Positions 17,167 to 25,204 of a stretch of DNA of 40,892 bases are shown piece after piece. The stretch spans positions 1-40,892 of the forward strand of contig DWZD01000029.1 of assembly GCA_019118345.1 (NCBI GenBank), written 5' to 3'. The translations under genes and the position numbers were made by a program. The notes beneath the pieces are model-generated. The model did no database searches. It had not been told where the DNA came from and was given only the letters and a program-made list of their open reading frames with translations. The number at the start of each line of letters is the position of its first letter. Position 1 is the stretch's first letter. The DNA comes from Candidatus Desulfovibrio intestinavium. GTDB lineage: Bacteria; Desulfobacterota; Desulfovibrionia; Desulfovibrionales; Desulfovibrionaceae.

Positions 17167-17926
17167 GAGTGACCCTCTTCTCCGAATGGAGATTGTTTTT
17201 TCGCGTGGCGTGCTGCTGCTCCGAACGGATATATTGCATCATGCGCGCATAGACGGGTTCCCGTCCGTCCAGCAGGATGGCCCGTTGCAGATGCTTCATG
17301 GCCGCCTCGTATTCGCCCAGGGCGCAAAGAATGCGCGCCATGTTGAAATGGGCATGATCGTCGTCCGGCGAAAGATCCAGCACCCGCCGACCAAAGGCCA
17401 GGGCCGCGACGGGATAGGACATCTGCCGCAGCCGCGCCCCGAAATCGCGGAACATGTGCTTGTGCTGCGGCTGGATGCCCTCCTGCACGGCCGCAAGCTG
17501 TTCCAGCGTGGCAAAGGCTGTCTGGCGCTCCTTGGGACGCTTCAGGCGCAGCACGGCCTTGCGAAAAGTCTCCCGCATGCCGGATTCCACCAGACGCGCC
17601 CGGCGCTCCCGCTCGGCCTGAGACGGCTCGCCGAAGACATCGGTGGGCACATCCTCCTGCGGCGGCGGCACGAAGCGCCCCACCACGCGGGACATGTCCA
17701 GAGCGCGCACGGGCATGGCCAGAATGGCCGGTTCGGGCGTGAAACGCTGGTTGAAGACATCCCCCGTCATCCGCTCAGGCTCGGCTACCGGCTGAAAGGC
17801 ATTGTTGAGCTTTTGCACGACAAAGCTGCCGGTTTCGACTTCCCAGACGAAATACAACACCTTGCGCTGACTGGCCGCCAGCGCCGCCGCAACAGAATAG
17901 ACGCCGATAAACTTGGGATTTCGCAT
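17159..17926 (-). CDS. TPR-repeat protein with a unique N-terminal region
   Basis: A 255-residue protein without a signal peptide. Residues 160-230 contain TPR-like helices (YPVAALAFGRRVLDLSPDDD ... MARILCALGEYEAAMKHLQRA). The first 150 residues match no family I know and include a strand-rich part (KVLYFVWEVETGSFVVQKL) and a basic helix-rich part. It is the first gene of an operon with the AMIN-domain protein, so the pair may assemble one envelope complex. It is divergent from hypA across 86 bases. Confidence 0.75.
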   Translation of the reverse strand: MRNPKFIGVYSVAAALAASQRKVLYFVWEVETGSFVVQKLNNAFQPVAEPERMTGDVFNQRFTPEPAILAMPVRALDMSRVVGRFVPPPQEDVPTDVFGEPSQAERERRARLVESGMRETFRKAVLRLKRPKERQTAFATLEQLAAVQEGIQPQHKHMFRDFGARLRQMSYPVAALAFGRRVLDLSPDDDHAHFNMARILCALGEYEAAMKHLQRAILLDGREPVYARMMQYIRSEQQHATRKNNLHSEKRVTHE

Positions 17927-17951
17927 GGCACAACTCTACATCATTTGAGCC

Positions 17952-17970
17952 GAATGGCAAGATTCCATTC
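17952..17970. promoter_or_regulatory. Inverted repeat in the hypA divergent region
   Basis: GAATGG, 7 bases, CCATTC: a perfect 6-bp inverted repeat lying between the TPR gene and hypA. It could be an operator. The half-sites are short and chance is not excluded. Confidence 0.25.
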
Positions 17971-18012
17971 CATGCCTTTACGCGGCCAAGCCTTTGGGCT
18001 AGCATGACGCGC

Positions 18013-18369
18013 ATGCACGAAATGGCCATTGCCCAAAATATTCTGGAAATTGTGCGGGAGGAAATGACGGCCCGCCACTGCCGGCAGCTGGAGCGCATCG
18101 GACTGGAATGCGGCGCCCTCTCCGGCGTGGAACCGGAATCCCTCCGTCTCGGCCTCGAGGCCCTGCTCGGCGAAAGCCCCTGGCCGCAGGCCCGCCTTGA
18201 TCTGCGCATCATCCCCCTGAAGCTGCGCTGCTTTGCCTGCGGCTGCCGTTTTGGCGGCCAGCCGGGGCAGGACGCCCTGTGGCAGCCCTGCCCGCAGTGC
18301 GGCGAGCAGTTCGGCCACACGGTCGAGGAAGGCAGGGAACTGCGCATTTCCCATCTTGAAGCATCGTAA
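18013..18369 (+). CDS. hypA: Hydrogenase nickel incorporation protein HypA
   Basis: A 118-residue metallochaperone that delivers nickel to the large subunit of NiFe hydrogenases together with HypB. The start at 18013 gives the invariant MHEMAIAQNI end, in which His2 binds nickel; an ATG three codons upstream would bury it. The zinc site is C73-x2-C76 and C93-x2-C96. Neither start has a good ribosome site. hypB follows after 20 bases. The other hyp genes and any true NiFe hydrogenase are outside the window. Confidence 0.95.
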   Translation: MHEMAIAQNILEIVREEMTARHCRQLERIGLECGALSGVEPESLRLGLEALLGESPWPQARLDLRIIPLKLRCFACGCRFGGQPGQDALWQPCPQCGEQFGHTVEEGRELRISHLEAS

Positions 18370-18389
18370 ACGCACGGGCAGGAGGAAGC

Positions 18390-19076
18390 ATGCAGATACC
18401 CGTTGTTCGCAATGTGCTGGAAGCCAATGAAAAACTTGCCGATCAGGTGCGTCGCCGCCTGAGCGCCGGCAAGATCCTTACCCTCAACCTCATTTCTTCG
18501 CCGGGTGCGGGCAAAACCAGCCTGCTGGAACGCACGCTGCGGGATCTGGCGGGAGAATTTCGCATGGCCGTCATCGAGGGCGACCTGCAAACCGACAACG
18601 ATGCCCGCCGCGTGGCCGCCACCGGCGCGCAGGCCGTGCAAATCAATACCGAGGGCGGCTGCCACCTCAACAGCAGCATGATCCTGCAGGCGCTGGAAAA
18701 TATCGACCTGGACGGCCTGGACATCCTCTTTATCGAAAATGTGGGCAATCTGGTCTGCCCCGTGGAATTTGACTGCGGCGAGGATGCCAAGATCGCCCTG
18801 CTCAGCGTTGCCGAGGGCGATGACAAGCCCGAAAAATACCCCCTCCTCTTCAATCTGGCCCGCGCCATGATCCTGAACAAGATCGACCTGCTGCCCCATG
18901 TGGATTTCGACACGCGCCGCGCCCGGAACTTTGCCACCCGCCTCAATCGGGATCTGGCCGTTTTCGAGGTCTCCTGCCGCAGCGGTCAGGGGCTGGAAAG
19001 CTGGTATGACTGGCTGCGCGCCATGCGGGCAGCCAAGCGCGACGGCGTTCTGCCCGGGCAGGAAGCGTCCGCCTAG
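18390..19076 (+). CDS. hypB: Hydrogenase nickel incorporation GTPase HypB
   Basis: A 228-residue SIMIBI-class GTPase that works with HypA in nickel insertion. The P-loop SSPGAGKTS is near residue 36-44, the metal-site segment EGGCHLNS is near 88-95, and the guanine motif NKID is in ILNKIDLLPHV. It lacks the N-terminal histidine-rich stretch found in some HypB proteins, so nickel storage is not expected. GGAGG lies 5 bases before the ATG. It ends the hypAB operon, with a GC-rich hairpin 50 bases downstream. Confidence 0.96.
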   Translation: MQIPVVRNVLEANEKLADQVRRRLSAGKILTLNLISSPGAGKTSLLERTLRDLAGEFRMAVIEGDLQTDNDARRVAATGAQAVQINTEGGCHLNSSMILQALENIDLDGLDILFIENVGNLVCPVEFDCGEDAKIALLSVAEGDDKPEKYPLLFNLARAMILNKIDLLPHVDFDTRRARNFATRLNRDLAVFEVSCRSGQGLESWYDWLRAMRAAKRDGVLPGQEASA

Positions 19077-19126
19077 CGCGGCAGCGCCGGCATGGTCTCC
19101 CCGCCCGGGCGCAGCTCATGCCGGGC

Positions 19127-19153
19127 GGCGCAGGCCGGGAGAAGGCCTGCGCC
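19127..19153. terminator. Hairpin downstream of hypB
   Basis: A perfect 10-bp GC-rich stem (19127-19136 with 19144-19153) and 7-base loop, without a T run. Possibly a weak terminator or a 3' stabilising stem. Confidence 0.45.
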
Positions 19154-19229
19154 CCGATACGGCGAGGCACGCTTTTGCCCCGCCGCTTGTTCCCTGCATC
19201 TGGCGGCCCCGCCGCCGGGAGGAATCACC

Positions 19230-19748
19230 ATGCTTCATCCGGGCAAACTTCTTGCCGGCCTGCTGCTCTGCGGCGGCCTGAGCGGCTTGACGGCCCAGGC
19301 CGCCCCTGTCCGGGAGGCGATCCTCTGCCCCGACGGCGAGGCGCGCCCCCTGCTCGTCGAGCGCACGCGGCCCGAGCGCCCGCATTGGGACAACCGCTAC
19401 GGCGGCGATCGCCGCCGCCCGTACTGGGACAGGCCCGAGGACAGGCGACGCCCCGTGCGTCCGCCCTATGCCCAGCCCCCTCAGCGCCCCTATCCCGGGC
19501 CTTACGGCTATCAGCCGCCGCCGTCCATGCCCGGCTATCCCTTCGGCTACGATCCGCGTCCGCCCCGGCAGGCCTATCCCTTCGGCTACGATCCGCGCAA
19601 TCCGCAGCCGGACTATCCCTTCGGCTATGACCCGCGCCGCCGCGCGCCCCACCATGAGTATTACGACTCCTGGGACGATCCCCGTGACGATGGCCACCAC
19701 CGCGGCTGGCGCAAGCGGGGGCATCATCGGCGGCACGACTGGATCTAG
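19230..19748 (+). CDS. Secreted Pro/Tyr/Arg-rich repeat protein
   Basis: A 172-residue exported protein. It has a signal peptide (residues 1-25, cleavage after LTAQA) and a low-complexity body with three copies of YPFGYDPR at a 13-residue spacing (39-base repeats within 19532-19640), ending in a His/Arg-rich tail. Such proteins are often envelope or metal-binding proteins; the His/Arg tail would suit metal or anion binding, but this is only inference. A GGGAGG element lies before the ATG. A comparable secreted protein is at 23029-23862. Confidence 0.7.
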   Translation: MLHPGKLLAGLLLCGGLSGLTAQAAPVREAILCPDGEARPLLVERTRPERPHWDNRYGGDRRRPYWDRPEDRRRPVRPPYAQPPQRPYPGPYGYQPPPSMPGYPFGYDPRPPRQAYPFGYDPRNPQPDYPFGYDPRRRAPHHEYYDSWDDPRDDGHHRGWRKRGHHRRHDWI

Positions 19749-19824
19749 CCCGCGCGGACGGCCCTCCGGGCGAGCGCCGGCAGTCCGGCGTCCGCTGCCG
19801 CCTCCTTCCCGCGCCTGATTGCAA

Positions 19825-19858
19825 AACGCCGCATTTCCCTGCCGGGAAATGCGGCGTT
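19825..19858 (-). terminator. Long hairpin terminator
   Basis: A perfect 15-bp stem (19825-19839 with 19844-19858) and TGCC loop in the convergent gap. The minus strand ends in a T run of four, so it best serves the minus-strand gene that ends at 19907. Confidence 0.75.
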
Positions 19859-19906
19859 GGTCACATGCGGCATCGCCCACGCGGCGGCCTTCCGCCGAAC
19901 TGGCGC

Positions 19907-20917
19907 TCAGCGCCCGGCGGCTTCTGTTGCGCCGCCCTTGCGCCCGGGCGCAGCCGGCGTCTCTTCGCCGGCACGTTCCGCCCGGTAGGCGGCAATGTCC
20001 ACCAGCAGCGTCCGGGAGGCAGGTTGCAGGCTGATGGTGAAGAGCTGCACATCCTGTTCCGGCGCGTCAGCCTCCCGCAGAAGGGGTATCTGCGTCTTGG
20101 GGGCCGCCATGATGGTGGCCTCGCCCGTCCCGGCGGCAAAGAGCAGATCCACGCCCTGTTCGAGGATGGCATGGCGCTTATCCTCATCAATGGCCGCCAT
20201 TTCGGTGAAGTCGAACGTCATGCCCGGAAATTCCGCCTGCCAGAGGCCATAGCCCTGCGCGGACAGGGTTCGCAGCAGGGCGCGCAAATGCTCACGCTGC
20301 AACACCTGCCGCAACTCCAGATGTTCCAGAAGGGCCGTGGCGGGATCCCCCGTCCCGGGCGTCAACCGCGCGGCCCAGATCAAATCGGCAAAGCCGAGGC
20401 TGGTCAGCACGGCCCCGTTTTCATCGCGCGGGGCATCCTTTTCAATAATATCGCAGGCATCGCGCATTTTCATGCCGGCGTGAAAACGCGTGAGCGCGCA
20501 TACCGGGCGGCTGCCCGGTTCAGGCAGCAGATTCCAGACCTCGCCCCGTCGGTGTTCCTCCCGTCCGTTGCGATGGACGAGAATCAGGCACGCCGGTTCA
20601 TGCGTGCCGCAGGCGGCAAAGCCCGCAAGGCGATCCAGCCGGACAGCCCGGAAGTTCCAGAGGGCAAAGCCCATGTCCAGGCGCACGTCCTGCGTGCCGC
20701 CGGGATTTTCCAGCGCATCCTCCCCCGAGGGCGGCAAGTCCAGACGCGCAAAACTTTCCTCCCCCCCGGCGCTGAACCGGATGCTCAGCAGCTCCTGACC
20801 GGTCAGGTTGCGGATGCTCAGAGTCGGCGGTTCCGCCGTCTCCTCGTCCGGAGCAGCGGGGCATGGCCGGGCCAGCAGGAGGCAGAGCAGGCAAAACAGG
20901 GGCACAAGGTAGGGCAT
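19907..20917 (-). CDS. Secreted protein of unknown function
   Basis: A 336-residue exported protein. The signal peptide is residues 1-22 (cleavage near CPAA). Residues 30-130 look beta-rich (LSIRNLTGQELLSIRFSAGG), and there are two Cys pairs that could form disulfides. The C-terminus is a disordered Pro/Gly/Lys tail. The start at 20917 has an AGGAGAGG ribosome site; the longer frame has none. It lies downstream of the deoxyribosyltransferase-like gene on the same strand, 85 bases apart. No family recognised. Confidence 0.7.
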   Translation of the reverse strand: MPYLVPLFCLLCLLLARPCPAAPDEETAEPPTLSIRNLTGQELLSIRFSAGGEESFARLDLPPSGEDALENPGGTQDVRLDMGFALWNFRAVRLDRLAGFAACGTHEPACLILVHRNGREEHRRGEVWNLLPEPGSRPVCALTRFHAGMKMRDACDIIEKDAPRDENGAVLTSLGFADLIWAARLTPGTGDPATALLEHLELRQVLQREHLRALLRTLSAQGYGLWQAEFPGMTFDFTEMAAIDEDKRHAILEQGVDLLFAAGTGEATIMAAPKTQIPLLREADAPEQDVQLFTISLQPASRTLLVDIAAYRAERAGEETPAAPGRKGGATEAAGR

Positions 20918-21002
20918 CTTCCTCTCCTGAAAGCAGGTTGTGTGGTGCGGGCCTGCCGTGCGACAGTGCGCGGCGATCACGCCCGAAAGTCTCCGCCCTG
21001 CG

Positions 21003-21506
21003 TCATTGGGCGAACGGATGCGGTGCGCGGCGCAAGGCCGCCAGCAAGCGCTTCACGCCCTCCGGCGCGTCCGGCGCCGGTTCGCCGCCGGCTCGGACAA
21101 GCGGCAGCAGCTCGGTCAGCAGGGCCACGGCGTCCTCGATCTCGTCCACCCAGCAGGTCATGACGCCATGCAACATGAGGCCCGGGGCTTCCAGCGGGCC
21201 GCGAATGCCCAGGAGCGGCACGCCGGATCCGGCGGCAATCCCGGCCTCCACCCCGGCATCCTGCCCTGACATGCCGTAATAAATGACAAGATCCGCCGTC
21301 CGGCAGGCATGACGGCAAAAGGCATAGACCTGCCCGCCCTCCTGATCCGTATCCATCCATTGCCGGCGCTGGGCGGGCGTCAGGCCCGGCGGCGGCGTGG
21401 CCTTTTCCGTCCAGTCAAGGATCCGGCAGCCCAGGGCGCGCAGTTCGCGGCCCAGCAGGCGCACGCCGTGCTTGTGCTTGAAGGAGGCGGCAATATAGAT
21501 TTTCAT
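21003..21506 (-). CDS. Nucleoside 2-deoxyribosyltransferase-like protein
   Basis: A 167-residue protein with a Rossmann-like opening MKIYIAASFKHKHGVRLLGR and the segment GQDAGVEAGIAAGSGVPLLGI, which matches the region of nucleoside 2-deoxyribosyltransferases that carries the catalytic Glu. The family moves deoxyribose between bases or hydrolyses nucleotides; the exact substrate is unknown. It starts 7 bases after cobO, so it is part of the same operon. The extra C-terminal helix-rich 35 residues are not typical. Confidence 0.6.
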   Translation of the reverse strand: MKIYIAASFKHKHGVRLLGRELRALGCRILDWTEKATPPPGLTPAQRRQWMDTDQEGGQVYAFCRHACRTADLVIYYGMSGQDAGVEAGIAAGSGVPLLGIRGPLEAPGLMLHGVMTCWVDEIEDAVALLTELLPLVRAGGEPAPDAPEGVKRLLAALRRAPHPFAQ

Positions 21507-21513
21507 GGTCTTG

Positions 21514-22017
21514 TCAGAACTCGATGCCGCGTTGCGCCGACACGCCCCGGGCGGCCGGATGCTTGACCTCGGTCATGGACGTCACCAGATCCGCCATGTC
21601 CACCAGCCAGTCCGGCGCATCGCGCCCGGACAGGACGAGGTGACAGGACGCCGCACGGGCCGCCGCCACGAGGCGCTCCACCTCCGCGCGCGCAATCAGT
21701 TCCGCCCGCAGGGCATACAGGCTTTCATCCAGCACGAGCATATCCAGACGCGGCAGCCGCTGCTCTGCCCATTCCAGCAGCCGCAGGGCCGCCGCCCGTT
21801 GCGCCGGGCGCTCCTCTTCCCGGCGGAAGAAGCCCAGCCCGCCCGCGCAGAAATCGTCCCCCAGAAGACGCGCCAGCATGCGCTGTTCGCCCGCCTGCAC
21901 ATCGCGCTTGATAAACTGGCCGAAGCCCACACGCAAATCCTGCCCCACGGCCCGCAGCGCCTGCCCCACGCAGGCGCTCGTCTTGCCCTTGCCGTTGCCC
22001 GTATAGATGAGAATCAT
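21514..22017 (-). CDS. cobO: Cob(I)alamin adenosyltransferase, CobO/BtuR type
   Basis: A 167-residue ATP:corrinoid adenosyltransferase that makes adenosylcobalamin. It starts MILIYTGNGKGKTSACVGQA with the P-loop GNGKGKTS at residues 7-14. Other family segments are RVGFGQFIKRD, VLDESLYAL, LSGRDAPDWLVDMADLVTSM and the C-terminal GVSAQRGIEF. It is shorter than enterobacterial BtuR because it lacks the N-terminal extension. Its ATG overlaps the stop of the radical SAM gene upstream (TGATG), indicating coupling. No other cobalamin gene is in the window. Confidence 0.88.
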   Translation of the reverse strand: MILIYTGNGKGKTSACVGQALRAVGQDLRVGFGQFIKRDVQAGEQRMLARLLGDDFCAGGLGFFRREEERPAQRAAALRLLEWAEQRLPRLDMLVLDESLYALRAELIARAEVERLVAAARAASCHLVLSGRDAPDWLVDMADLVTSMTEVKHPAARGVSAQRGIEF

Positions 22018-23027
22018 CAGCGCCAGACCCCCGGAAGCTCCTGCCCGCAGGACGGGCAGATGCCGGCTGTCGCGCCCTTCAGGCGAACCCGCCAGCCCTG
22101 CCGTTCAATGCAGACCGCGCCGCACTGCGGGCAATAGGTATTGCCGCCCACGGCGCTGATTACGTTGCCGACATAGACAAAATGCAGCCCCTCGCCCCGG
22201 GCCAGCGCCCAGCAATCTTCCAGCTGGCCCGCCGGCGTATCGGGATGATCGGCCATATGATAGGCCCCGTGAAAACCCGACAGGTGCCACGGCGTGTCCG
22301 GCCCCAGTTCGTCCCGAATGAAGCGGGCCGCCTCGCGCAACTCAGCCGTGCTGTCATTGATGCCGGGGATGACGAGCGTCGTCACCTCCAGCCACCAGCC
22401 AAGGGCCTTCATGCGCTTGAGATTGTCCAGCACCGGTTGCAGGCGTCCGCCGCAATATTTGCGGTAGAAGGCGTCGCTGAAGGACTTGAGATCCACGTTG
22501 GCCGCGCAGATGCGACGCCGCAGGGACATCAGGCAGTCCTCGCTCATGAAGCCGTTGGTCACCATGAGCGAGCGCAGCCCCTGCTGCCGGGCAAGGCCCG
22601 AGGCGGCGAACATCAGCTCGAAAAAAACCGTCGGTTCATTGTAGGTGAAGGCCATGCTTGCCGCCGACTGCCGCCGCGCCAGATCCACCAGAATATCGGC
22701 TTCGGCCTGCCTGCCCACAATCTTTCCCGTTTCCGCCGGGTCACGCGAAATTTCGTGATTCTGGCAGAACAGGCAGGAAAAGTTGCAGCCGGCGCTGCCC
22801 ACGGAAAAGGTGCGCGTTCCGGGCAGAAAGTGGTACAGCGGCTTTTTTTCCACCGGATCCATCGCGGTGCCGGTCACCACATTGCTGACCAGGCTGACCA
22901 GCGTGCCGCGCAGATTGGCCCGCACGCCGCACCGCCCGCGCTGCCCGGAGGCAAGGCGACAGTGATGCGCGCACAGGCGGCAGTCCACCAGCCCGTCCGG
23001 ACGGCTCTCCCCAAAGGCGGCGGGCAT
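22017..23027 (-). CDS. amrS: AmmeMemoRadiSam system radical SAM enzyme
   Basis: A 336-residue radical SAM protein of the AmmeMemoRadiSam type, related to pyruvate formate-lyase activases. N-terminal Cys C16-x2-C19-x3-C23 and C33 may bind a second cluster or zinc; the SAM cluster is C81-x3-C85-x2-C88 in SAGCNFSCLFCQNHEIS. The stretches SMAFTYNEPTVFFE and DLKSFSDAFYRKYC are typical of the family. A C-terminal zinc-ribbon-like part has CPQC and CPSC. The start at 23027 has GGAGG upstream and lies one base after the previous stop. The usual partner Memo-like and AMMECR1-like genes are not adjacent. Substrate unknown. Confidence 0.85.
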   Translation of the reverse strand: MPAAFGESRPDGLVDCRLCAHHCRLASGQRGRCGVRANLRGTLVSLVSNVVTGTAMDPVEKKPLYHFLPGTRTFSVGSAGCNFSCLFCQNHEISRDPAETGKIVGRQAEADILVDLARRQSAASMAFTYNEPTVFFELMFAASGLARQQGLRSLMVTNGFMSEDCLMSLRRRICAANVDLKSFSDAFYRKYCGGRLQPVLDNLKRMKALGWWLEVTTLVIPGINDSTAELREAARFIRDELGPDTPWHLSGFHGAYHMADHPDTPAGQLEDCWALARGEGLHFVYVGNVISAVGGNTYCPQCGAVCIERQGWRVRLKGATAGICPSCGQELPGVWR

Positions 23028-23028
23028 G

Positions 23029-23862
23029 TCAGCGCCTCCGGGAATAGGGCATGCCGCCCTGACCGCCCGAATAGGGCATGCCGCCGCCCGTGCCGTATGC
23101 GCCTTCATTCAGGGGCATGACGCCGGGCGGATAGGGGCCGGGGTCGCCCTGATAGCCCGGATACCAGTGCCAGCCGTCCGTGGGCGGCGGATAGAGTCCG
23201 CCCGGATTCTGCGGATACTGGCCCGTGCCCTGTCCCGGATACTGACCCGGATACTGGCCCGGGTACTGGCCGGGATACTGGCCCGAAGCGGGCGGCCACG
23301 GCTGCGACGGCGCACCCGGCCAGCCCGTCTGCCCGCTGGGATAGCGGTTGGGGTAGTCCGGCCGGTAATCCGGACGATAGTCCGGGCGCTGGTTCGGCCG
23401 ATAATCCGGGCTCTGGTTCGGCCGGTAGCCGGGGCGATAGCCCGGCTGCCCGCCCGGTTGATAGCCGGGGGAATACGATTCCGCGCCGGGATAGATTTGC
23501 GGCGCCAGATAGATGGGGGACTGTTGCCAGGCATTGGGATCCGTATTCTGCGGCGGGGCGGTCACGCTCATTTCGAGGTCGCCGCTTTTTTCATCCCGTT
23601 TGATGGACAATTGGCCGCCGCGTGACGACGGCATCTGCCCCGTGCCCCACTGCTCGTCAGAGCGCATGGCCCCGGACGGTGGCGCGGGATTGGCATCAGC
23701 CGCCGCGCTTTCCCCGCAGACAAGCCCCACCGCGCACAGGACAGCCCCGACCAGCAGGCCGAGGCGGCACATCCGCGCCACCCGCCGGATAACGGCCTTG
23801 CCCGCCCCGTCGCCCTGCATGGCGAGCGGGCGCCCGTACAAAAGAAGGGATATCTGTTTCAT
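23029..23862 (-). CDS. Secreted Pro/Gly/Tyr-rich repeat protein
   Basis: A 277-residue exported protein. A hydrophobic signal core lies at residues 33-50 (LGLLVGAVLCAVGLVCG) with cleavage near ESAAA. A short globular part (about 60-120, QLSIKRDEKSGDLEMSV) is followed by low-complexity DYRPDYRPDY and GQYPGQYPGQYP tandem arrays. An internal ATG at 23772 (MCRLGLL) could be the true start, because the N-region is long and no start has a convincing ribosome site. It is the first gene of the minus-strand operon with amrS and cobO. No function can be assigned. Confidence 0.65.
   Translation of the reverse strand: MKQISLLLYGRPLAMQGDGAGKAVIRRVARMCRLGLLVGAVLCAVGLVCGESAAADANPAPPSGAMRSDEQWGTGQMPSSRGGQLSIKRDEKSGDLEMSVTAPPQNTDPNAWQQSPIYLAPQIYPGAESYSPGYQPGGQPGYRPGYRPNQSPDYRPNQRPDYRPDYRPDYPNRYPSGQTGWPGAPSQPWPPASGQYPGQYPGQYPGQYPGQGTGQYPQNPGGLYPPPTDGWHWYPGYQGDPGPYPPGVMPLNEGAYGTGGGMPYSGGQGGMPYSRRR
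23237..23284 (-). repeat. Tandem 12-bp coding repeat
   Basis: Four consecutive 12-base units (GGATACTGRCCC with single changes) encode the repeated GQYP motif. The region is prone to slippage and can vary in length between strains. Confidence 0.85.
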
Positions 23863-23921
23863 GCCCGCAGTATACCAGCCCCCCCCATGAGGGTCTACGA
23901 AAAAATGTGCCGCCCTGTCGC

Positions 23922-23952
23922 TTGGGGTTTGAAAAAAACTGTGTTATCCACA
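23922..23952 (+). promoter_or_regulatory. Candidate purM promoter overlapped by a perfect DnaA box
   Basis: TTGGGG (23922-23927), 17 bases, TATCCA (23945-23950) make a weak promoter 23 bases before the purM start codon. The 9-mer TTATCCACA at 23944-23952 is an exact consensus DnaA box and overlaps the -10. The box is seen directly; a role in purM control is inference. Confidence 0.4.
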
Positions 23953-23972
23953 AAGAGTCGCAAGGAGGCAGT

Positions 23973-25037
23973 ATGACCACGGAACGCTCAAAAGCCTACA
24001 AGGCTGCCGGCGTCGATATCGAAGCCGGCAATGATCTCGTCAGCCGCATCAAGCATCTTGTTTCCAGTACCCATACCAAGGGCGTCATTTCGGACATCGG
24101 CGGCTTTGGCGGACTGTTCCGCCCCGAACTCAGCGGCATGAGCGATCCCGTGCTGGTGTCGGGCACCGACGGCGTGGGCACCAAACTCAAACTGGCCTTT
24201 GCCTTCAACAAGCACGATACCGTCGGCATCGACCTCGTGGCCATGAGCGTCAACGACATCTTGGTGCAGGGCGCCCTGCCGCTCTTTTTCCTTGATTATT
24301 TTGCCACCGGCCGACTGGATGTGGAAACGGCGCACACCGTCATCAGCGGCATTGCCGAGGGCTGCCGTCAGGCGGGCTGCGCCCTGCTCGGCGGGGAGAC
24401 CGCCGAAATGCCCGGCATGTACGGCGACGGCGAATACGATCTCGCCGGCTTCTGCGTGGGCATCGTGGACAATGCCCGGCTGGTGGACGGCTCCAGCATC
24501 CGCAATGGCGATCATATCGTGGGCATTTCCTCCTCGGGCCTCCATTCCAACGGCTTCTCGCTGGCCCGCAAGGTGCTGGAAAAAAGCGGCCTTGCGGCAG
24601 ACGATCCCTTCCCCGGCGCCGGCGGCGCCACCGTGCGCGACGTACTGCTGACGCCCACCGTCATCTATGTGGATACGGTGCGCAAGCTGCTGCGCGATCT
24701 GGATGTGCGCGGCATGGCCCACATTACCGGCGGCGGATTTTACGACAACATTCCCCGCATTCTGCCCGCACAGGTGGAGGCCCGCATCAGCTTCGGCACC
24801 TGGGAGCTGCCGCCGGTCTTCCACTGGCTGCATGAAACGGGCGAACTCTCCTGGCCGGAAATTCTCCAGATCTTCAATGCGGGCATCGGCTACATCCTGA
24901 TCCTGCCCCCGGAGCAGGTGGAAGAGGCCATCAACCGCATCTGTGCCGGCAAGCAGGGCCTCAGGGCCTGGGATATCGGCAGCATCGCCATGCGCAACGG
25001 CAACGGCGAACAGGTGGTCATGCACTTCCCCGGCTAG
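23973..25037 (+). CDS. purM: Phosphoribosylformylglycinamidine cyclo-ligase PurM
   Basis: A 354-residue ATP-dependent enzyme that closes the imidazole ring to make aminoimidazole ribonucleotide in purine synthesis. Typical segments are GTDGVGTKLKLAF, the GGETAEMPGMY loop, SSGLHSNGFSLARKV and HITGGGFYDNIPR. The start at 23973 (MTTERSKAYKAAGVDIEAG) has a strong AAGGAGG site; the frame is open further upstream but runs through the promoter. It is a single-gene unit with its own terminator. Confidence 0.97.
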   Translation: MTTERSKAYKAAGVDIEAGNDLVSRIKHLVSSTHTKGVISDIGGFGGLFRPELSGMSDPVLVSGTDGVGTKLKLAFAFNKHDTVGIDLVAMSVNDILVQGALPLFFLDYFATGRLDVETAHTVISGIAEGCRQAGCALLGGETAEMPGMYGDGEYDLAGFCVGIVDNARLVDGSSIRNGDHIVGISSSGLHSNGFSLARKVLEKSGLAADDPFPGAGGATVRDVLLTPTVIYVDTVRKLLRDLDVRGMAHITGGGFYDNIPRILPAQVEARISFGTWELPPVFHWLHETGELSWPEILQIFNAGIGYILILPPEQVEEAINRICAGKQGLRAWDIGSIAMRNGNGEQVVMHFPG

Positions 25038-25112
25038 GCCGCTGCATACGCCGCCCCGTTGCCGGTTCCGCTCGCGACGCTCGCCTTCGGGCGATGTCCG
25101 CAAAAAAAACGC

Positions 25113-25147
25113 GGGGAGTCTCCGTTCCGCACGGAGACTCCCCTTTT
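25113..25147. terminator. Bidirectional terminator of purM and the MFS gene
   Basis: A perfect 13-bp stem (25113-25125 with 25131-25143), 5-base loop, T4 on the plus strand and an A8 run on the 5' side that gives a long U-run on the minus strand. It sits between two convergent genes. Confidence 0.88.
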
Positions 25148-25204
25148 CGTTTCGCATGGCCGGATGCCGGGACAGATACGCGCCCTGCCCCGCCCAGCGC
25201 GCGC

